Assembly (NCBI GenBank): GCA_009760855.2 | Contig: WPIO01000008.1 | Coordinates: 5,240,001-5,304,000 of the forward strand | Direction of reading: 5' to 3' | From: Cristatella mucedo | Lineage: Eukaryota > Bryozoa > Phylactolaemata > Cristatellidae | DNA: 64,000 nucleotides | Part shown: piece by piece, positions 24,245 to 55,524 of the stretch | Numbering within the stretch: the first letter of the stretch is position 1 | Layout of the letters: every line of letters begins with the position of its first letter | Position numbers and translations under genes: made by a program | The notes under the pieces: generated by a model | What the model was told of the DNA's origin: nothing | What the model saw: only the letters and a program-made list of their open reading frames with translations | Databases searched by the model: none

Positions 24245-26107
24245 AATCGTGTCGTCGGCTTTGGTCACGCACCTGAATCTGTGAGGCGCAAGCAGCTACC
24301 CAGAATTCGATGTATGGTCTCCCGCGAGGCGAAGGCAACTACATCGAAAGCTTCGAACGAAGATCGACAGACCGCTCTGAGATCTGAGCTCGCATGGCTG
24401 CATAACAGCACTGCACGCCGCCGCCTATACAGTTCGCTGCATGAGCTGAAAGCAGCCGTGTCTTCTGTGTAGCTGGGAGTACCGGTGGGCGCCGGCTTTC
24501 TCAGTGCCAACAGTCTGTCCAGCCTTGACCTCTGCCCCGGCGGCGGCAGCAGCAGCTACGAGGCGGGGGCGGTGCTCGCGTCGGACTAGCAAAGTGATAG
24601 GCAGCACGTTCGCTTCCGTCATCCTTCGATGACGCACGTCCAACTGCCCGGGGCTTCGGGACTACAGGCGGCGTGCGACCCTTCAACCTACCGCTGGTGC
24701 CTCGATTAAACGCGCCAGAGCAAGGCTAGTCCCGATTTAGGTCTCGACACCCACCACCTTATTTGATGGCGTTTAAAGAAAAGCTGCAAACCTTACTGTT
24801 TCGCCGGCTTTTCGGAATCTGTTCATGTGTATTATGATCAAGTTTACCATTATCTAACTGTTTACCCTTACATCGTACAATACCTCTTGCGCTTAACATT
24901 TAGTCAGAAAGAACAGCAAACGAATCAAAATTAAAATGCATTTACTCTGAAGTGAGACAAAGTGATCATTCAGAAGGATTCAGAAATGAGTAGACGTTAT
25001 CAATTTCCGGCTTCAGTTCAAATTGTTTTCTCAAAAAAGCTCCAAAACATATTTACAGTTGTATTTTCGTAATAATGTCCCCGGTAATGACGTAAAAAGT
25101 CCAGCATGTCCTGAAAGTGCTTTGGTCTTTTGGGAAAGCTAACTTGTTCTCCTTGAATTTGTCACGCTACCCAGCCTGGCGACAGGTCGTGCGGATGGCT
25201 GTCACATCGTAGCTTTCAGCCTTGTGATAGCTCGGAAAGCCATGAACCGTAGTACCAAACCAGTTCGAAGCCGCCCGCCTCTCCGTCTTGTTCAAATTGT
25301 TGGCGAACTCGTTTGACTCTATCACGTTCTTCCCCCTGCGTTCCGACAAAGATACCAGGTTTGACCTCTGCCTCCTATAACTCTGGAAAGACATTGGCAC
25401 TGCTTCTTGAAATCTGCCGACTCGTTGACTAGAGCCCAGACGAATTGGTTAATGGGACCTAATTTGATGCGAGCATGCATTTTGGCGGCATCAGCACTTC
25501 CGAGTGCCTTCTAGCGGGCTCCCATTTGAAGTCGTTCATCCCTATAGATACATCGGTCTGCTATGACCAGTCTCTTTTGGGGATGGTGCGGCTTATTGTC
25601 GCGGCTGTGCCATTGATATATAAAACCAGGAAACTTTGTGAGGCCCATCTGGAATGGCACTATTTTGAAGTCTACCGTGATTGTCAAGCCATACTGCCAT
25701 ACTTCAAGGCATCCAGCGACATCTTGACACGTGCATAGTCCTCTTTGAGGTGCACAGATCGAGTCACACTTGGAGAGACGGGTACTTGCTACCGTTAAGA
25801 AGCAACATGACTTTAAGACTCCAGGATGAACTCTCTGTTAATACTCGGGTTACAGGTGATTTTATTTGCCTCGAATAGACCGACAACATTGCTGCAGAAG
25901 CCCATCAGAAGCCGATTGAAGATCAGGAAAAGTTGGTGACCCTATAGTTGATATTTGATTTTAACACGTTAGCCCAACAAGTTCCACTGCTAGAGCCTAG
26001 ACGTTAGAAACTAAGCTTTGGACTTAGGTAAGACCGAGCTCTCGGATGAGATCAGCGAGGTTTTTCTGGTTGAGGAAGGACGGTTTCTCTCCTGTATATG
26101 TATGTAT
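24245..26107. other. No certain gene; one minus-strand open frame of note
   Basis: Mostly AT-rich. A minus-strand frame at 25167-25387 after TTTCCAG| reads as ordinary protein (contains SNEFANNLNKTERRAASNWFG and ends TTCRQAG, stop) and could be a terminal exon, but I recognise no family and see no partner exon. Confidence in a gene here is low. Confidence 0.25.
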
Positions 26108-26246
26108 AATTCATTTGTATAGCGCCCCCAAAATAATTTAATCTCTATTCAGGCGCTTCACATATGCCTCCGGTCTCGAGCCCACGACCTCAGCCAGACC
26201 TTGGTCGGGGGCGAGCACCTTAACCGCTGGACCAAACCAGCTCGGC
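26108..26246 (-). mobile_element. tRNA-derived SINE, family 1
   Basis: Nearly complete minus-strand copy, CCGAGCTGGTTTGGTCCAGC to ATACAAATGAATTATAC. Very close to the copy at 48647-48783, so relatively young. Confidence 0.9.
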
Positions 26247-26363
26247 GCCTGCACCGTCCAGCCGCATCTGTGAGATTCGTATCAGGATCGGCGCTACAGT
26301 TTTCCATCTGACTTGCTACTCTCTCCTAAAGATGGTTGCTCCCTTCCCACAAGGACGGGGACG

Positions 26364-26495
26364 GGGAGCTCTCGCAGCTTGGCTCTCGCAGCTTGGCTCT
26401 CGCAGCTTGGCTCTCGCAGCTTGGCTCTCGCAGCTTGGCTCTCGCAGCTTGGCTCTCGCAGCTTGGCTCTCGCAGCTTGGCTCTCGCAGCTTGGG
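26364..26495. repeat. 14-bp minisatellite, about 9 copies
   Basis: GCTCTCGCAGCTTG is repeated about nine times with almost no variation. Because 14 is not a multiple of three, all frames stay open through the array and yield a 14-residue peptide repeat; these are not genes. Confidence 0.97.
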
Positions 26496-26713
26496 GTGAC
26501 TGACGAAGGCTGAATGCCTGAATTCGTGAGGGGAGCCGCGCTCTTGCTTCTCCGACGTTTGGAAGGGCCCACCGTGCCAAAGTGGCAGTTGCTTGAGATG
26601 TAACTCGGTTATCACCAAATATTCCCGGGATAGCAAACTTCACGGCTCTCTGGTCTACCCCTAGCCTGCCTGCATCGATTTCACTTTCTCTTCAAGTCAC
26701 ATTTTTTCGCCAG

Positions 26714-26902
26714 GTCATCGCCGGAAGTGCACTCGTCAGCTTCCAAATATCGCGATGGACATTTGCCTGGAGCGACTCGAGCGTCGCGTGTCTCTTATTC
26801 TCCGTGAGCGGCGCACACTTCCCGGTCTCGCTGGGCGGCGAGCGCGGCAAGTACAGCTTCGTCTACGACCTCGGCCCGACTCTGGTGAAGCTCAGCACCA
26901 AG
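26714..26902 (+). CDS. Candidate exon of a surface protein
   Basis: TTTTTTCGCCAG| is a good acceptor and AAG|GTGCGC a plausible donor; 63 codons, phase 0 on both sides. The product contains a hydrophobic stretch with cysteine (SSVACLLFSVSGAHFPVSL) and YSFVYDLGPTLVKLSTK. It joins in phase to 27125. Whether it belongs to the gene beginning at 14557 is inference. Confidence 0.4.
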
Positions 26903-26945
26903 GTGCGCGTGCATCAGCGTCCGCTCGACGCCGAGCGCCGCTCCA

Positions 26946-26957
26946 GGCGGTGGCGGC

Positions 26958-26998
<41 letters not shown>

Positions 26999-26999
26999 G
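26946..26999. repeat. (GGC)n trinucleotide run
   Basis: About 50 bases of GGC/GGT units inside the intron between two candidate exons. Poly-Pro/Ala/Arg frames follow from it. Confidence 0.9.
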
Positions 27000-27124
27000 G
27001 CGAGGGGGCCGAGCGCCCGCTCGCCGAGCGCCGAGATTTCGCCGACTCGCGGAGTAGAGTAGCGGCCCGCTGTTGTTTGCGGCCGTGCTGCTGAATGCGA
27101 CGCGTTCAATCGTCGCTGCTGCAG

Positions 27125-27442
27125 ACGTACGTCGACGGTGCCTACGTAGATCAACCGGCTCCTTACCCGGAGATGTCGTACGGCGACGGGCGAGCCGTCG
27201 TCCGGCTGTCCATGGGCAGATTCAACAGCAGCGCCACCTATAGCGCGTACTTCGAGGTCGATTTTCAGCGGCGGCCCGCCCAGCAGCCGCGAAGCGACTC
27301 GAGGATGCCGAATGCGCTGTCCTCGGCGGGCGCGCGCGCGCCTCGGTCGGAAATCTACCTCTGCGTAGCCGGCTGCTCGATCGCCACTTTGCTCTTTCTG
27401 CGTCCGACTGCCGGCGGCTCGGACAGCACGCAGCGACCGTGA
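27125..27442 (+). CDS. Candidate terminal exon with hydrophobic C-terminus
   Basis: Acceptor CTGCTGCAG|, phase 0, continuing the frame of 26714-26902. It encodes 105 residues: TYVDGAYVDQPAPYPEM, a possible N-glycosylation site NSS, YSAYFEVDF, a basic polar part, then IYLCVAGCSIATLLFL close to the end, as in a GPI-attachment signal or a short membrane anchor. TGA at 27440. With the signal peptide at 14557 this would suit a cell-surface protein. An alternative is that splicing occurs at GAG|GTCGAT (27259) and the tail is not translated. Confidence 0.4.
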   Translation, partial: TYVDGAYVDQPAPYPEMSYGDGRAVVRLSMGRFNSSATYSAYFEVDFQRRPAQQPRSDSRMPNALSSAGARAPRSEIYLCVAGCSIATLLFLRPTAGGSDSTQRP

Positions 27443-28026
27443 GCTGCCGCGCGCGCAGGGCCGGCGGACGACGGACGAGGCGAGCCGATGAGGCAGTGGC
27501 GGCTTCGAGGCGGCGGCGGAGTGCCGTCGGCACGGAACTCTGCGGCAGCCGCAGCGAAAGCGCGAATCGCATCTGCAGGGTAGCGCTAGCGGGCGGGCAA
27601 TAAATGCGAGGCTCGTGCGAACCGCGCGCGTGGCGGACATGCGATCTTCGGCAGCTCTGACTCGGCGAGCAGTGCTATCGTTGGAGCGAGCGCAAGGCTA
27701 GCCGAAGAGGTCCGATGCGGTGCCGATGGCCGAGTGAAGCGCGGCAAACTACCAGGGCTCCAGCCGCTGCTACACACAGAAAGGGCCGCCGGGCAGAGGG
27801 CGAGACGTGGTGCGGTTCCGCTCATAGCTACGTAGATTTAAAAAAAATAAAACGATTCTAGAAAATTTGCAGAGTGCACATAAAGGAACAAAATCTCTTA
27901 AAGTGACATTTGGCACTTTGTGGAAACTTAAATACCCGCGGTGCGAGAGGGCGAGGTTGGATTTTAGGAGTGGAGTTGAGACAAACGGACAGACAGCCAG
28001 TTTGGGAAGAAGGTGAGCGAGACAGT

Positions 28027-28034
<8 letters not shown>
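27443..28034. other. No recognisable feature
   Basis: GC-rich until about 27830, then AT-rich. Nothing supportable. Confidence 0.35.

Positions 28035-28108
<74 letters not shown>
28035..28108. repeat. (GA)n microsatellite
   Basis: Uninterrupted GA of about 74 bases. Confidence 0.97.
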
Positions 28109-28112
<4 letters not shown>

Positions 28113-28431
28113 TGGAAAGGTGCCGGGATGAGGAGCTATTTCTGCCACAAAGCCGACATTTAGCCCCTCAACAATTGATCATTCAAATTAGGGAAAAATT
28201 AAGCCATCGCCACGGAAATTGGCAGAAAAAGAATGTCAGCACTAATATTCTTTTGATGTGACAATGGCTTTAATGTTTGGCCCCTGATATCCCTGGACAG
28301 TCACGTGTCACGGTAGCTAAGTTCAGTATGCACGAGCAGCTCACTGCCTGTAGACACGCTTTTTGAGTCATAATATACGTTTTTGTTGGTCTATTGCATA
28401 TCACTCCTTGAAGTTCTGGTCACGGAAGACA

Positions 28432-28490
28432 ACGCTGCGCCATCTTGCAACATGACGCAAGCGCGCCATCTTGCGGCGTGACGGAGGGAA
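28432..28490. promoter_or_regulatory. Paired GCGCCATCTTGC motifs (YY1-like)
   Basis: GCGCCATCTTGC occurs twice about 30 bases apart, and each copy is followed within 12 bases by a TGACG. The core matches the known YY1 consensus (AAGATGGCGGC on the other strand), and TGACG is a CREB/ATF half-site. The arrangement suggests a promoter, but no first exon could be supported next to it. Confidence 0.3.
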
Positions 28491-28882
28491 GGATGGATGT
28501 TGTAGCTTTAATTAGTAGAGATAACAAGTGAATTGTAAAAATTCAACTGTTCAATAACTAAGCATTACAGAAATACGAAAAATCCCTCAAAATGTGCAGG
28601 AAACGTGCGAAAATACAGCCAAAACCTACACCATTTACTCAAGAATGACTCAGCAATATGCAAATACACATTTCAAGGATCCCAAGGCATTTCTAGACAG
28701 CCATACTTGGTGTGGGTTTACCAAAAATTATTTGGCTTTATTTTTTTAGCCAAAATTAGCAAAAACTCAAAATTTTATATAGAACGGAGTAAAAATAACC
28801 TAGAGTCGGTCGGAAATCTACGCCGGCTAGAAGAGTCACTTAATAAATATATATATATATACAAATAAATTATATGTATAAA

Positions 28883-29035
28883 TAATTTATTCATATAGCG
28901 CCATTAGAGAACTTAATCTCTATTTAGGTGCTTCACAAATGCCACGGGGCTAGAACCCACAACTTCGGTCATCAAATACATTCACCTTGACTTCGGTCTT
29001 TGAAGGCGAGCACCTTAACCATTGAGCCAAACCAG
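28883..29035 (-). mobile_element. tRNA-derived SINE, family 1, with internal duplication
   Basis: Minus-strand copy; the segment between A and B boxes is longer than in other copies and repeats GACTTCGGTC-like text. The tail is an AT-rich (TA)n stretch at 28849-28882. Confidence 0.8.
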
Positions 29036-30640
29036 CGATGCACTTTTGGAAAAAAGCGTTGCAAGCCACAATGCATGAATCTCACAGGGTTTAAATTGAT
29101 CTTGCGACGGTCCAACAAACTCAGAGTCGTCAGAAATTATGTTCATGCAGACGCGAATGCCTATTCATTATTTCATGGTGGTCGGTTGCCTACTTGCCAA
29201 ACTGTGCCAAACAGAACTCACAAGGTCAGTCTGTTGGTGAAAAGTACGACAGTCAAAGCACTTACACTTGCTTATCGTAGAACTTAGTATTAAAAAGTCC
29301 CATGAGCATGGAAGGCCTGTTGGATATTTTAAAAGGGAAAAATGCACATTAAACATTTCATGTTGATCAGACCACTATTAGGCAAGCTTACACACTGCAC
29401 TAGCACAGTCCATTGAGAAGGTGGTTTGCATGACCCTAGCCAACTACTTCGAAACGAGTGCAAAATTGGACGCCGCCCGAAATCGAGGTCTACTAGGTTC
29501 AAAAATATTTCCAATTCTAAAATAAAAATAATTCTAGACTGTGCAGCCTCAACAGTTGAGAACAGTTGGCAAGGGAAGCGGAAGCTGGAAAGGAAACGGC
29601 GCAGGTTGAAGTTAGCACGCCCGAGAACTCCCCCCCCCGCCCGGCGGCTACCTGAACTCGCTCAAGCCGGTTTCACCAGGTGAGCAGGTGAGCCGAAGCG
29701 AACCACAGCGACGATAACGATAAGATCTAAAAGAGGAAAGCACCTTCAATGCTGAGCTAAATTCGTAGTCCCTTCTCGGGAGAAAATACATTAGTTAAAT
29801 ATGGGAGAAAAATTTAATGCGGTTTAACCCTAATAATTAGGTCTGATAACTACTTTGGCTAGCACCAAAAAATCAATTAGCTGTCAATAAAGTAAAACCC
29901 CAGATTTCACGAGACATAAAAAATGGCCTCTTCTAAAAAGTCACGGTAAATAATTACGAAGGGAAGATGATTTTGTAAAACTAGCAATCTATTGTTGATC
30001 AATTGAGATTAGGAGAGAAACAGGAAGCGAATTCGATGACTTCGGAGTACCTTTTTTACTATTTTTAGAGCCTAATATTACCCTAGTATACGTATTTGTT
30101 TTTACCTCAAATGAGTAAGTTATACCTGTTTCCTAACACATGCAGTTAAAAATAGGCTCTTTGTATACCTTCGCAGAGTGCCCCCGCAAAGCAAATAGTA
30201 CGTACTAAGCTTAGGAAAGCTTCATTTCACACGTAATATTATTATGGACCGGGCGGTGAAATTATAACCTTCTCAAGTGGCAAGGCTTTGCGCTTCCGGT
30301 ACATTCGGATGAAAGATAATGGTGCTAGGAGAAAGAAGTAAAAAATGCACATCTGGGAAATGCTGCATGTGTAGTTATTTATAGTGTAGGTAGCTCCACT
30401 TACTTTAAAAAGCCTTACTTTACTCAGCCACTTAACGGTTGATGACTTTACGCAGGAAGCTCGTCTGAAGTTGTTTAAAAGCATCGGCGATGTGGTCTCG
30501 ACTTTAGTTGTCGCACAGCACTAACCGCTCACTAATCAGTGACAAACAAGATAGCGGAGAGACGGGACGATTGCGTGCATACTCACAGACGATAGCTTAA
30601 GATTCTGCAGTGAGTGAGTCAGTAGCAGCTTGCCGTGATA
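29036..30640. other. No recognisable feature, AT-rich
   Basis: Long AT-rich interval without a supported exon, repeat family or RNA gene. Confidence 0.4.
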
Positions 30641-30735
30641 ATTTAATGTAATGTATCTCCGTCTGTAACTCCACAAAGCAACAAAGACTATGTGGGTGTT
30701 AAGCAGGAGAGTTTTGTATAGAGCACTCGGTAGCC
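30641..30735 (+). repeat. Dispersed repeat, uninterrupted copy
   Basis: The continuous counterpart of the interrupted repeat at 3119-3440. Here AGGAGAGTT runs straight into TTGTATAGAGCAC, so it represents the empty site. Confidence 0.75.
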
Positions 30736-31260
30736 CAGCCAAAAAGGAAGAAACTACATTAATCAAGCCAGACATAACTAAAGAGCTAGTTAAATTGTTT
30801 GCAAGCCGCCGTGGAAGAAAGCTTTTTTAGCATTCTTAGATAGGGATCGGACGTCATGGCTAGCTGTAGAAGCAGTCTTCTGATAGAAGCTTTTAAAATT
30901 TAGGCAGCTTTCAAAAACGACACCTAAATTTCAAGCGCGTGGTGATAGTCGCTCAACAGCATCGCCTATTCGAAGTGAGCAAAGCTTACTATTCCAGCCA
31001 CACCTAGGGTGTCCTATGAGCAGCAGGTCAGTTTTGTCGTCATTTAATTTACGAAAAATTTGCCGACGTCCTGGATCAAATGTCGGTAAGGCAGACATTC
31101 AGTTTATAAGTTGCTGCAGCACATTCTGACTATTTGAATGACAAATACAGCTGAGTACGGTTAGTATAAACGTGATATCCTATTCCACGGGCCTTAATTA
31201 CTTTTCCCAGAGATTCCTAGAGGTATAGAGGCGGAGTTGAACTATAAGAAAGGAGCAGAA
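30736..31260. other. No recognisable feature
   Basis: Nothing recognised. Confidence 0.35.
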
Positions 31261-31261
31261 T

Positions 31262-31365
31262 TTGTAGACTCCCTTTGCAGCAAATGTAAAGCGCCTAGAA
31301 AGAGATTAAGTTCTCCGAGGGCGCTTTATCAAGTGTATTATGATATTTATTATTATTAGACGTCA
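31262..31365 (+). mobile_element. LINE 3' end fragment
   Basis: CCTTTGCAGCAAATGTAAAG, hairpin stems GCGCC and GGCGCTTTATCAAGTG, ATT tail with one interruption. Confidence 0.9.
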
Positions 31366-31445
31366 TGCCATTCGGGCTGACTGGCGGGATGTGTGATACG
31401 AGTAAGTATTGATTAAGAATTAAGATGAAAATCTCGGTGAATAAA

Positions 31446-31583
31446 ATATAACTCATTCGTATACTACCCCAAGAGAACTTAAAACTATATTCAGGCGCTT
31501 CACACACGCCACGGGGCTCGAGCCCACGACCTCAGAAAGACCTTGGTCGGAGCGAGCACCTTAACCGCTGGACCAAACCGGCT
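31446..31583 (-). mobile_element. tRNA-derived SINE, family 1
   Basis: Minus-strand copy with GGTTTGGTCCAGCGGTTAAG, GTGGGCTCGAGCCCC and the LINE-type 3' end. Confidence 0.88.
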
Positions 31584-31920
31584 AATAATAATAATAGCAA
31601 TAACAGGGCACCCTAACCGAGGAGGGTGGCATTCCAGCTGAAAAAATAGCTAGCAGCCGTCTGGATAGTGTTTTGTGAAACTGATTTTTATTAGATCAAA
31701 GCTACTTCCCAGACTGGGTTAGCTATAGGTTCGAATTGAACATCTAATTTTAGCAGCAGACGACGCGAAACACCAACTCGTAACATTGGAAATCTCCAAA
31801 GGAAAGTTGGAGTCTACTCAGAGAAGTATGGATCGGAGTTAATGGAAGTCAAAACATTCTGCGTAAGCAAGGACCTCAACAATGTAGATAGGTAGGGAGA
31901 AAATACATATAGGGAGCAGC

Positions 31921-32036
31921 GTGCGTGTGTTTGTATGTGCGAATGTGTGTGTGCGAATGTGTGCGCGTGTGTGCGCGTGCGTGCGCGTGCGTGTGTGTGC
32001 GTGTGTGTGTGTGTGTGTGTGCGCGTGTGTGCGTGC
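31921..32036. repeat. (GT/GC)n microsatellite
   Basis: Interrupted GTGTGC and GTGCGC units; frames in it are Cys/Val- or Thr/His-rich and not genes. Confidence 0.93.
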
Positions 32037-32703
32037 CTGGGCTCGTGCGATACTGTCATGTCAATAGTAGTAGAAAAATATGCGTTTGCCTCCGTCAAGG
32101 AATTACAAGAAGTGCAAACCAGGCAAGAAATTAGAAATGACGGGAAACGCGATCTCATGCCACTGGATAAAGATTACCGAAGGACCTAGAATCGTACGTA
32201 GAATAGTACGAAGCCAAAATTGAAACAACAAGAAAAACGTTAACTGCTTAGAGCACGATACACAAAAATTGGCTATTAAAAGCGACGTTGCTAATTCTGG
32301 CGTAAAAGAGCACTAGAAATCGAAAGGAGAGAGCAAATAGCGGAGCTAAGAAGCGGAGAAAGCAAAAAATGCAAGGGCTACAAATCGTACTGAGTCAGTA
32401 ACAGAGATAGTCTGTAGCAGCAGTGGGTACGGTAGTGGCTGCTGCAGGGGTAGTGGCAGAGTCAGGAAAAGTGCGAGGGGCTGGTGCAAAGGTGAAAGGT
32501 GGCAGCAGCGGCTCAGGCAACGGTAAATGTACCGAATGGATCAGAAGCAGCGCTTGACGCTGGAGCAGAAGGTGATATCTAAGTTTGTCCAGGAAAAATG
32601 GGGGGGGGGGAAATAATCAAAAGAGAGGCTGATGATGAAATGACGATATGTAAGGGTTTGGTGGTGGTGGTAGATAAGCCCAGAAGTGAGCCAATAGTTG
32701 AGC
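32037..32703. other. No recognisable feature
   Basis: Low-complexity purine-rich stretches only. Confidence 0.35.
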
Positions 32704-32860
32704 GAACTGGGTTGGCCCAGTGGTTAAGATGCTCGCCGCGAACCAAGGTCACGGTATATGTATTTAATGAACGTGGTCGTGGGTTCGAGCTCCACGGTAA
32801 TTGCGAAGCGCCTGAATAGAGTTTAAAGTTCTCTTAGGTCACTACACGAATAAATTATAT
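32704..32860 (+). mobile_element. tRNA-derived SINE, family 1
   Basis: GGTTGGCCCAGTGGTTAAG, an extra ~20-base stretch between the boxes, GTGGGTTCGAGCTCC, then GAAGCGCCTGAATAGAG and ATAAATTATAT. Confidence 0.88.
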
Positions 32861-33554
32861 ACTTTTTTATATAGCCACAGCGTAGTTGCAAAGGCGGGCT
32901 TGAGTGAATGCTGAGCCCTTCAATCATTTCGCACCCGAGAGTCCGTTCCAAGGCCCCATTCTCACAACGCATACTCTCCACATCACGACACTGTAATTTC
33001 CAAAGCGCAATCTATGCTCTTATTTCTGTGCAATTGCAACTCAGCCCACATGTCACGTGATCACCAGCGGTCTACTGAGGCCCCAGGTTCTCTCAGATCC
33101 TCTCAGCTCGAATTGCTGACATTCGCATATGGAAGGCAGCACACCATCTCAAATTGAATGAAAAAAGACCAACTTAATAGTTGTGGCCAAACATATTGAC
33201 ACTCAGAAAACTGGAAAATAGCACCCTCAAAATCTTCTCCACCAGTCACACCTTTAGTAGTCCTCGTACGGATTCTGGGCATCATTCCAAAACAACCTTT
33301 TGCTGGATGAATAAATAGACTGAATCATAGATAGATTAAATCAGCTGAGCAGTAAAGCACGCCAACTTTAAACTTCATATGATCAACATTTCCGGGAGTG
33401 CTTAGGTGAACTAACATAGCAAAGAGAGACTATCGAGTCTAGAATTCTGTGATTGTTTCTTCTGAGGTCTTTTGTGCGGCGTGCTGCAAGATGCTTACGA
33501 ATGATAAAAAACATGGCAACTAAGCTCGTTCGTCGTTAATATCGAAGCTTCCGT
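32861..33554. other. No recognisable feature
   Basis: Nothing recognised. Confidence 0.35.
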
Positions 33555-33665
33555 TTTATATTGCTTCTCTCTGACCTACATTGGCTCCATATCAAGCGGC
33601 ACATCGACTTCAAGGTTGTCACTCATTTTTAGATCCTACTAGATCTTTTGCTCCAACCTGCCAAT
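33555..33665 (+). mobile_element. LINE coding-end fragment
   Basis: CTGACCTACATTGGCTCC...GTTGTCACTCATTTTTAG matches the LINE at 17573-17660 (CCGACCTGCACTGGCTCC). Old and broken. Confidence 0.65.
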
Positions 33666-33733
33666 CTGAAATGCCAACTCCTCTGCAAGATGCGTTCGCT
33701 CGATCTAAACGCTGACTCTAGTCTCTAGACTTT

Positions 33734-33915
33734 AATAATAATAATAATAATAATGCACTTGATAAAACGCCCTCAGAGAACTCAATCTCTTTCTAGGCGC
33801 TTCACATTTGCTGCAAAGGGAAGCAGGATTGAATGGTGAGTAATATCATGCTTGATAAACATGAATAACACGGTTAGGGGTGACATGCACAGGGTCAGCA
33901 TGCAAATGTGGTAAT
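33734..33915 (-). mobile_element. 5'-truncated LINE copy
   Basis: Minus-strand LINE 3' UTR, hairpin, and an (ATT)n tail at 33734-33754. Confidence 0.9.
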
Positions 33916-34066
33916 CTGACTCTAATCTCTAAGTTGTGCCTCCAACCAACCTCAAATCCTTCCTTGTTGACCATATACTTCCTTTCTATAAGCAGAGTCA
34001 AACCCTTGTAGTCACTCGATCAAGACATTCTTTGACTTGACGATATTTATATAAGTATATATAGAA

Positions 34067-34095
34067 ATACAATTCATTTGTATAGCGCCCCAAGA
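34067..34095 (-). mobile_element. SINE family 1 tail remnant
   Basis: Only GGGGCGCTATACAAATGAATTG remains on the minus strand. Confidence 0.5.
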
Positions 34096-36308
34096 AATGC
34101 CTTTACCAGCTTCGAATCGCGAGATGCATACATTGAAAGAGGCTTGAGCTTCAATACCATAATAATCGGACTCCAAAGTTACTGCACTTTTATGGATGGC
34201 TTGCAGAATGGCACGGAAATTAGTTTGGCTGAGATCAGAACAGGTGGTAAAACAAATTCAACTTCCGAGAAAAGAAATGCTTGCAATGAAAGCAGGCAGG
34301 CGACAGCTAATGCAGCAAAGCTCTATACATTATCCAGACGAGACTCGATCGTCGATATCGACGCGATTTCGCCATTCCCCCAACAATCTTCACGTTTCAC
34401 CTGACCAATAGATGGTCAACGCTCACAATGTTGACCTATCCTTTCTGCCTCGAGCCGATAGGTATTCGTGCAGTGTCGGACTTGTTTCGCATTCATATAG
34501 ACTCGTCGGATTTGCTCGGCTCGAAGCGTCTGCCAAATGTGCCACACGCGTTGTAGTTTTTCGTGCTTCCGTGTTTTTGCTTTCGACGTGTAACTGCTAG
34601 CACCGCTCAGGGGTTTGAACTCGAAACTTGTGCAGGTGCCCGAAGCATTTAGGGATTCTCTTGCCGCCGAAGCTGCACTAGCTTCACGAGTAGGCGCTAC
34701 CGTGAGTCAGCTATTACACCTGGTAAAAGCAAGTACTTGGGCAAGGTGTTCTCATGCCATGAAAACCTGCCTAGATCTCTTGTCAAGACAGTACACTGTC
34801 AAGCCACGTCATGCACGTAGTCGCACTGTTTTGCCGCTCTCCAAGGATCCGCTATTCCACGTCTGGTCATGTAAACACTAGCTTGCATTAAGTCGCATCG
34901 AGGCTCGCAGGGGAGGAGCTCGCAGAACGTCTGTCCAACGGTGACGGTCTGGGATCGGCGACCCCACAGGCGGATAAGATGGAGGAGGCTCGATTAAGTG
35001 GCTCCGCTGAGTGACTGGAATCAATGGAATGTAAAATGCACACAAACAATGACAGCGACTCGTACATTTGTGACCACTTTCATTCGGTGCAACCACCTCG
35101 AGCTCATTTCATTTTCGTATTTAACCATTATATATTCGCTGCAGAAACAATGCTAATCGAACGTCGTTTAAATAAATAGTCATTCCAACACAATCTACAA
35201 ATAAATAAACAGGCATACTACGTGTCAGAAAACGAATTCGAAGCGCCTCGAACAGGCCTCGAGAATATCGCATGATTGTGGAGCTACAGTTTAACGCATA
35301 GCCATAGCCACTGTAGAATACGAAAGTCCTAGAGTGCAGGCCGGCGACCGAAGTCTAGCCTTGATCGAGTGAAACGGCCTCCTTTCACCTTCCTAATCCA
35401 AGAGCTCACTAGACTGGCAAAGGATGACGAGTACGATTTGAAGCGATGTTACAATTCAATCTCGATCGACATAAGCCTCTTGCTTTCTAATTCTGAGCTC
35501 CAATCCTACCGCAGATCGAATGCTATCTCCTTGCGTCACACCCAGCAAGACAGGCAATACAAAAAAAGGCGATCCGACAGATTACAACAACCTTCGTCTG
35601 AAATAAACTAGATAACTTTGTTTGTAAGACGTTTCACTAAACAAAATTTCAGGCCAACTTGTTTGCAAGACATGTTAATAAAAAAGTACAGGCCAACTAT
35701 TTTCATTAATAGGTTGCCTTCGCTTTAAGTTCGAAGTCGTTTAATCGAGGTTACAGGCCGCCATAAGGGACGGTCCATAAATACTTTTGAGACGAATCGC
35801 ATATACACACCGGCGAAAATCTTTAAAAGCAGTGGCCAACAAGTTTTCTAAATTTCAGTCTCACCGTATTGCCATTGCCTAAATGTATTTGGGAACCGGC
35901 ACTTAATCGCAGTTTTCTAAAGCAGCATCCGATGTAGGTACACGAATAAATGTTGTTTACGAAACGATTCTATACTGTTCTCGATTATACAAGCATCGAC
36001 GGGGTAGCCATCAAATCATTTGATAGTGTTGCTTGTGCGATTAACAACCATGCAGAACAACAGCCACTTCATGGAGGTAGCAAACAGACGTGGCTGGCCA
36101 TGGTTCAACATGATTGGTCAGCACAGGTGAGAGTTTGATGTCGCCGTCACAATCACGGAGAATTCCACGTGCAGTTGCTAGTGCCGGTTGAGCGTGAGGA
36201 ACCAAGTCACATAAGCAGTGCGTCATGTACCACCAGCAGCTTCCAGTGCAAGTATCTTTGCATGGAAGTTAGAACTCCAACTTGTCACTGAGCATTCAAG
36301 CTCAGGGA
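34096..36308. other. No recognisable gene; 3' flank of COLGALT copy A
   Basis: Short open frames on both strands without domains. The 3' UTR of the minus-strand COLGALT gene must lie in the right part, but I see no canonical AATAAA on that strand close to the stop. Confidence 0.4.
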
Positions 36309-55283
<18,975 letters not shown>

Positions 55284-55524
55284 TACTTAGCCCCGCCCCT
55301 AAGGTCGCTGACCTCAGATAGAGGTGGAGCTCTTGGTACGCCAAACGGTCGCTGGTTGGATACTCTGTGCTGGGGGTAAAGTGCGCGAAGTAGGAGGTTG
55401 AATATTCATGGCACGCAAAAAAGGATAACGAGTAGCTATGATAGAACATGTTCTTCAACGTTCACTTTGCTTTCCACCTTAATTTTGTGAGCAAAATAGT
55501 AACGCTTTTGGACCCCACACGCAT
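55284..55524. other. Upstream region of COLGALT copy A
   Basis: About 240 bases 5' of the first ATG. I see no TATA box or CpG-rich island; the minus-strand transcription start is not determined. Confidence 0.3.

Noticed and set aside
26795-27640. A 281-codon minus-strand frame with a poly-proline run
   Set aside because: The proline run is the GGC repeat read backwards; the rest is the GC-rich shadow of the candidate + strand exons.
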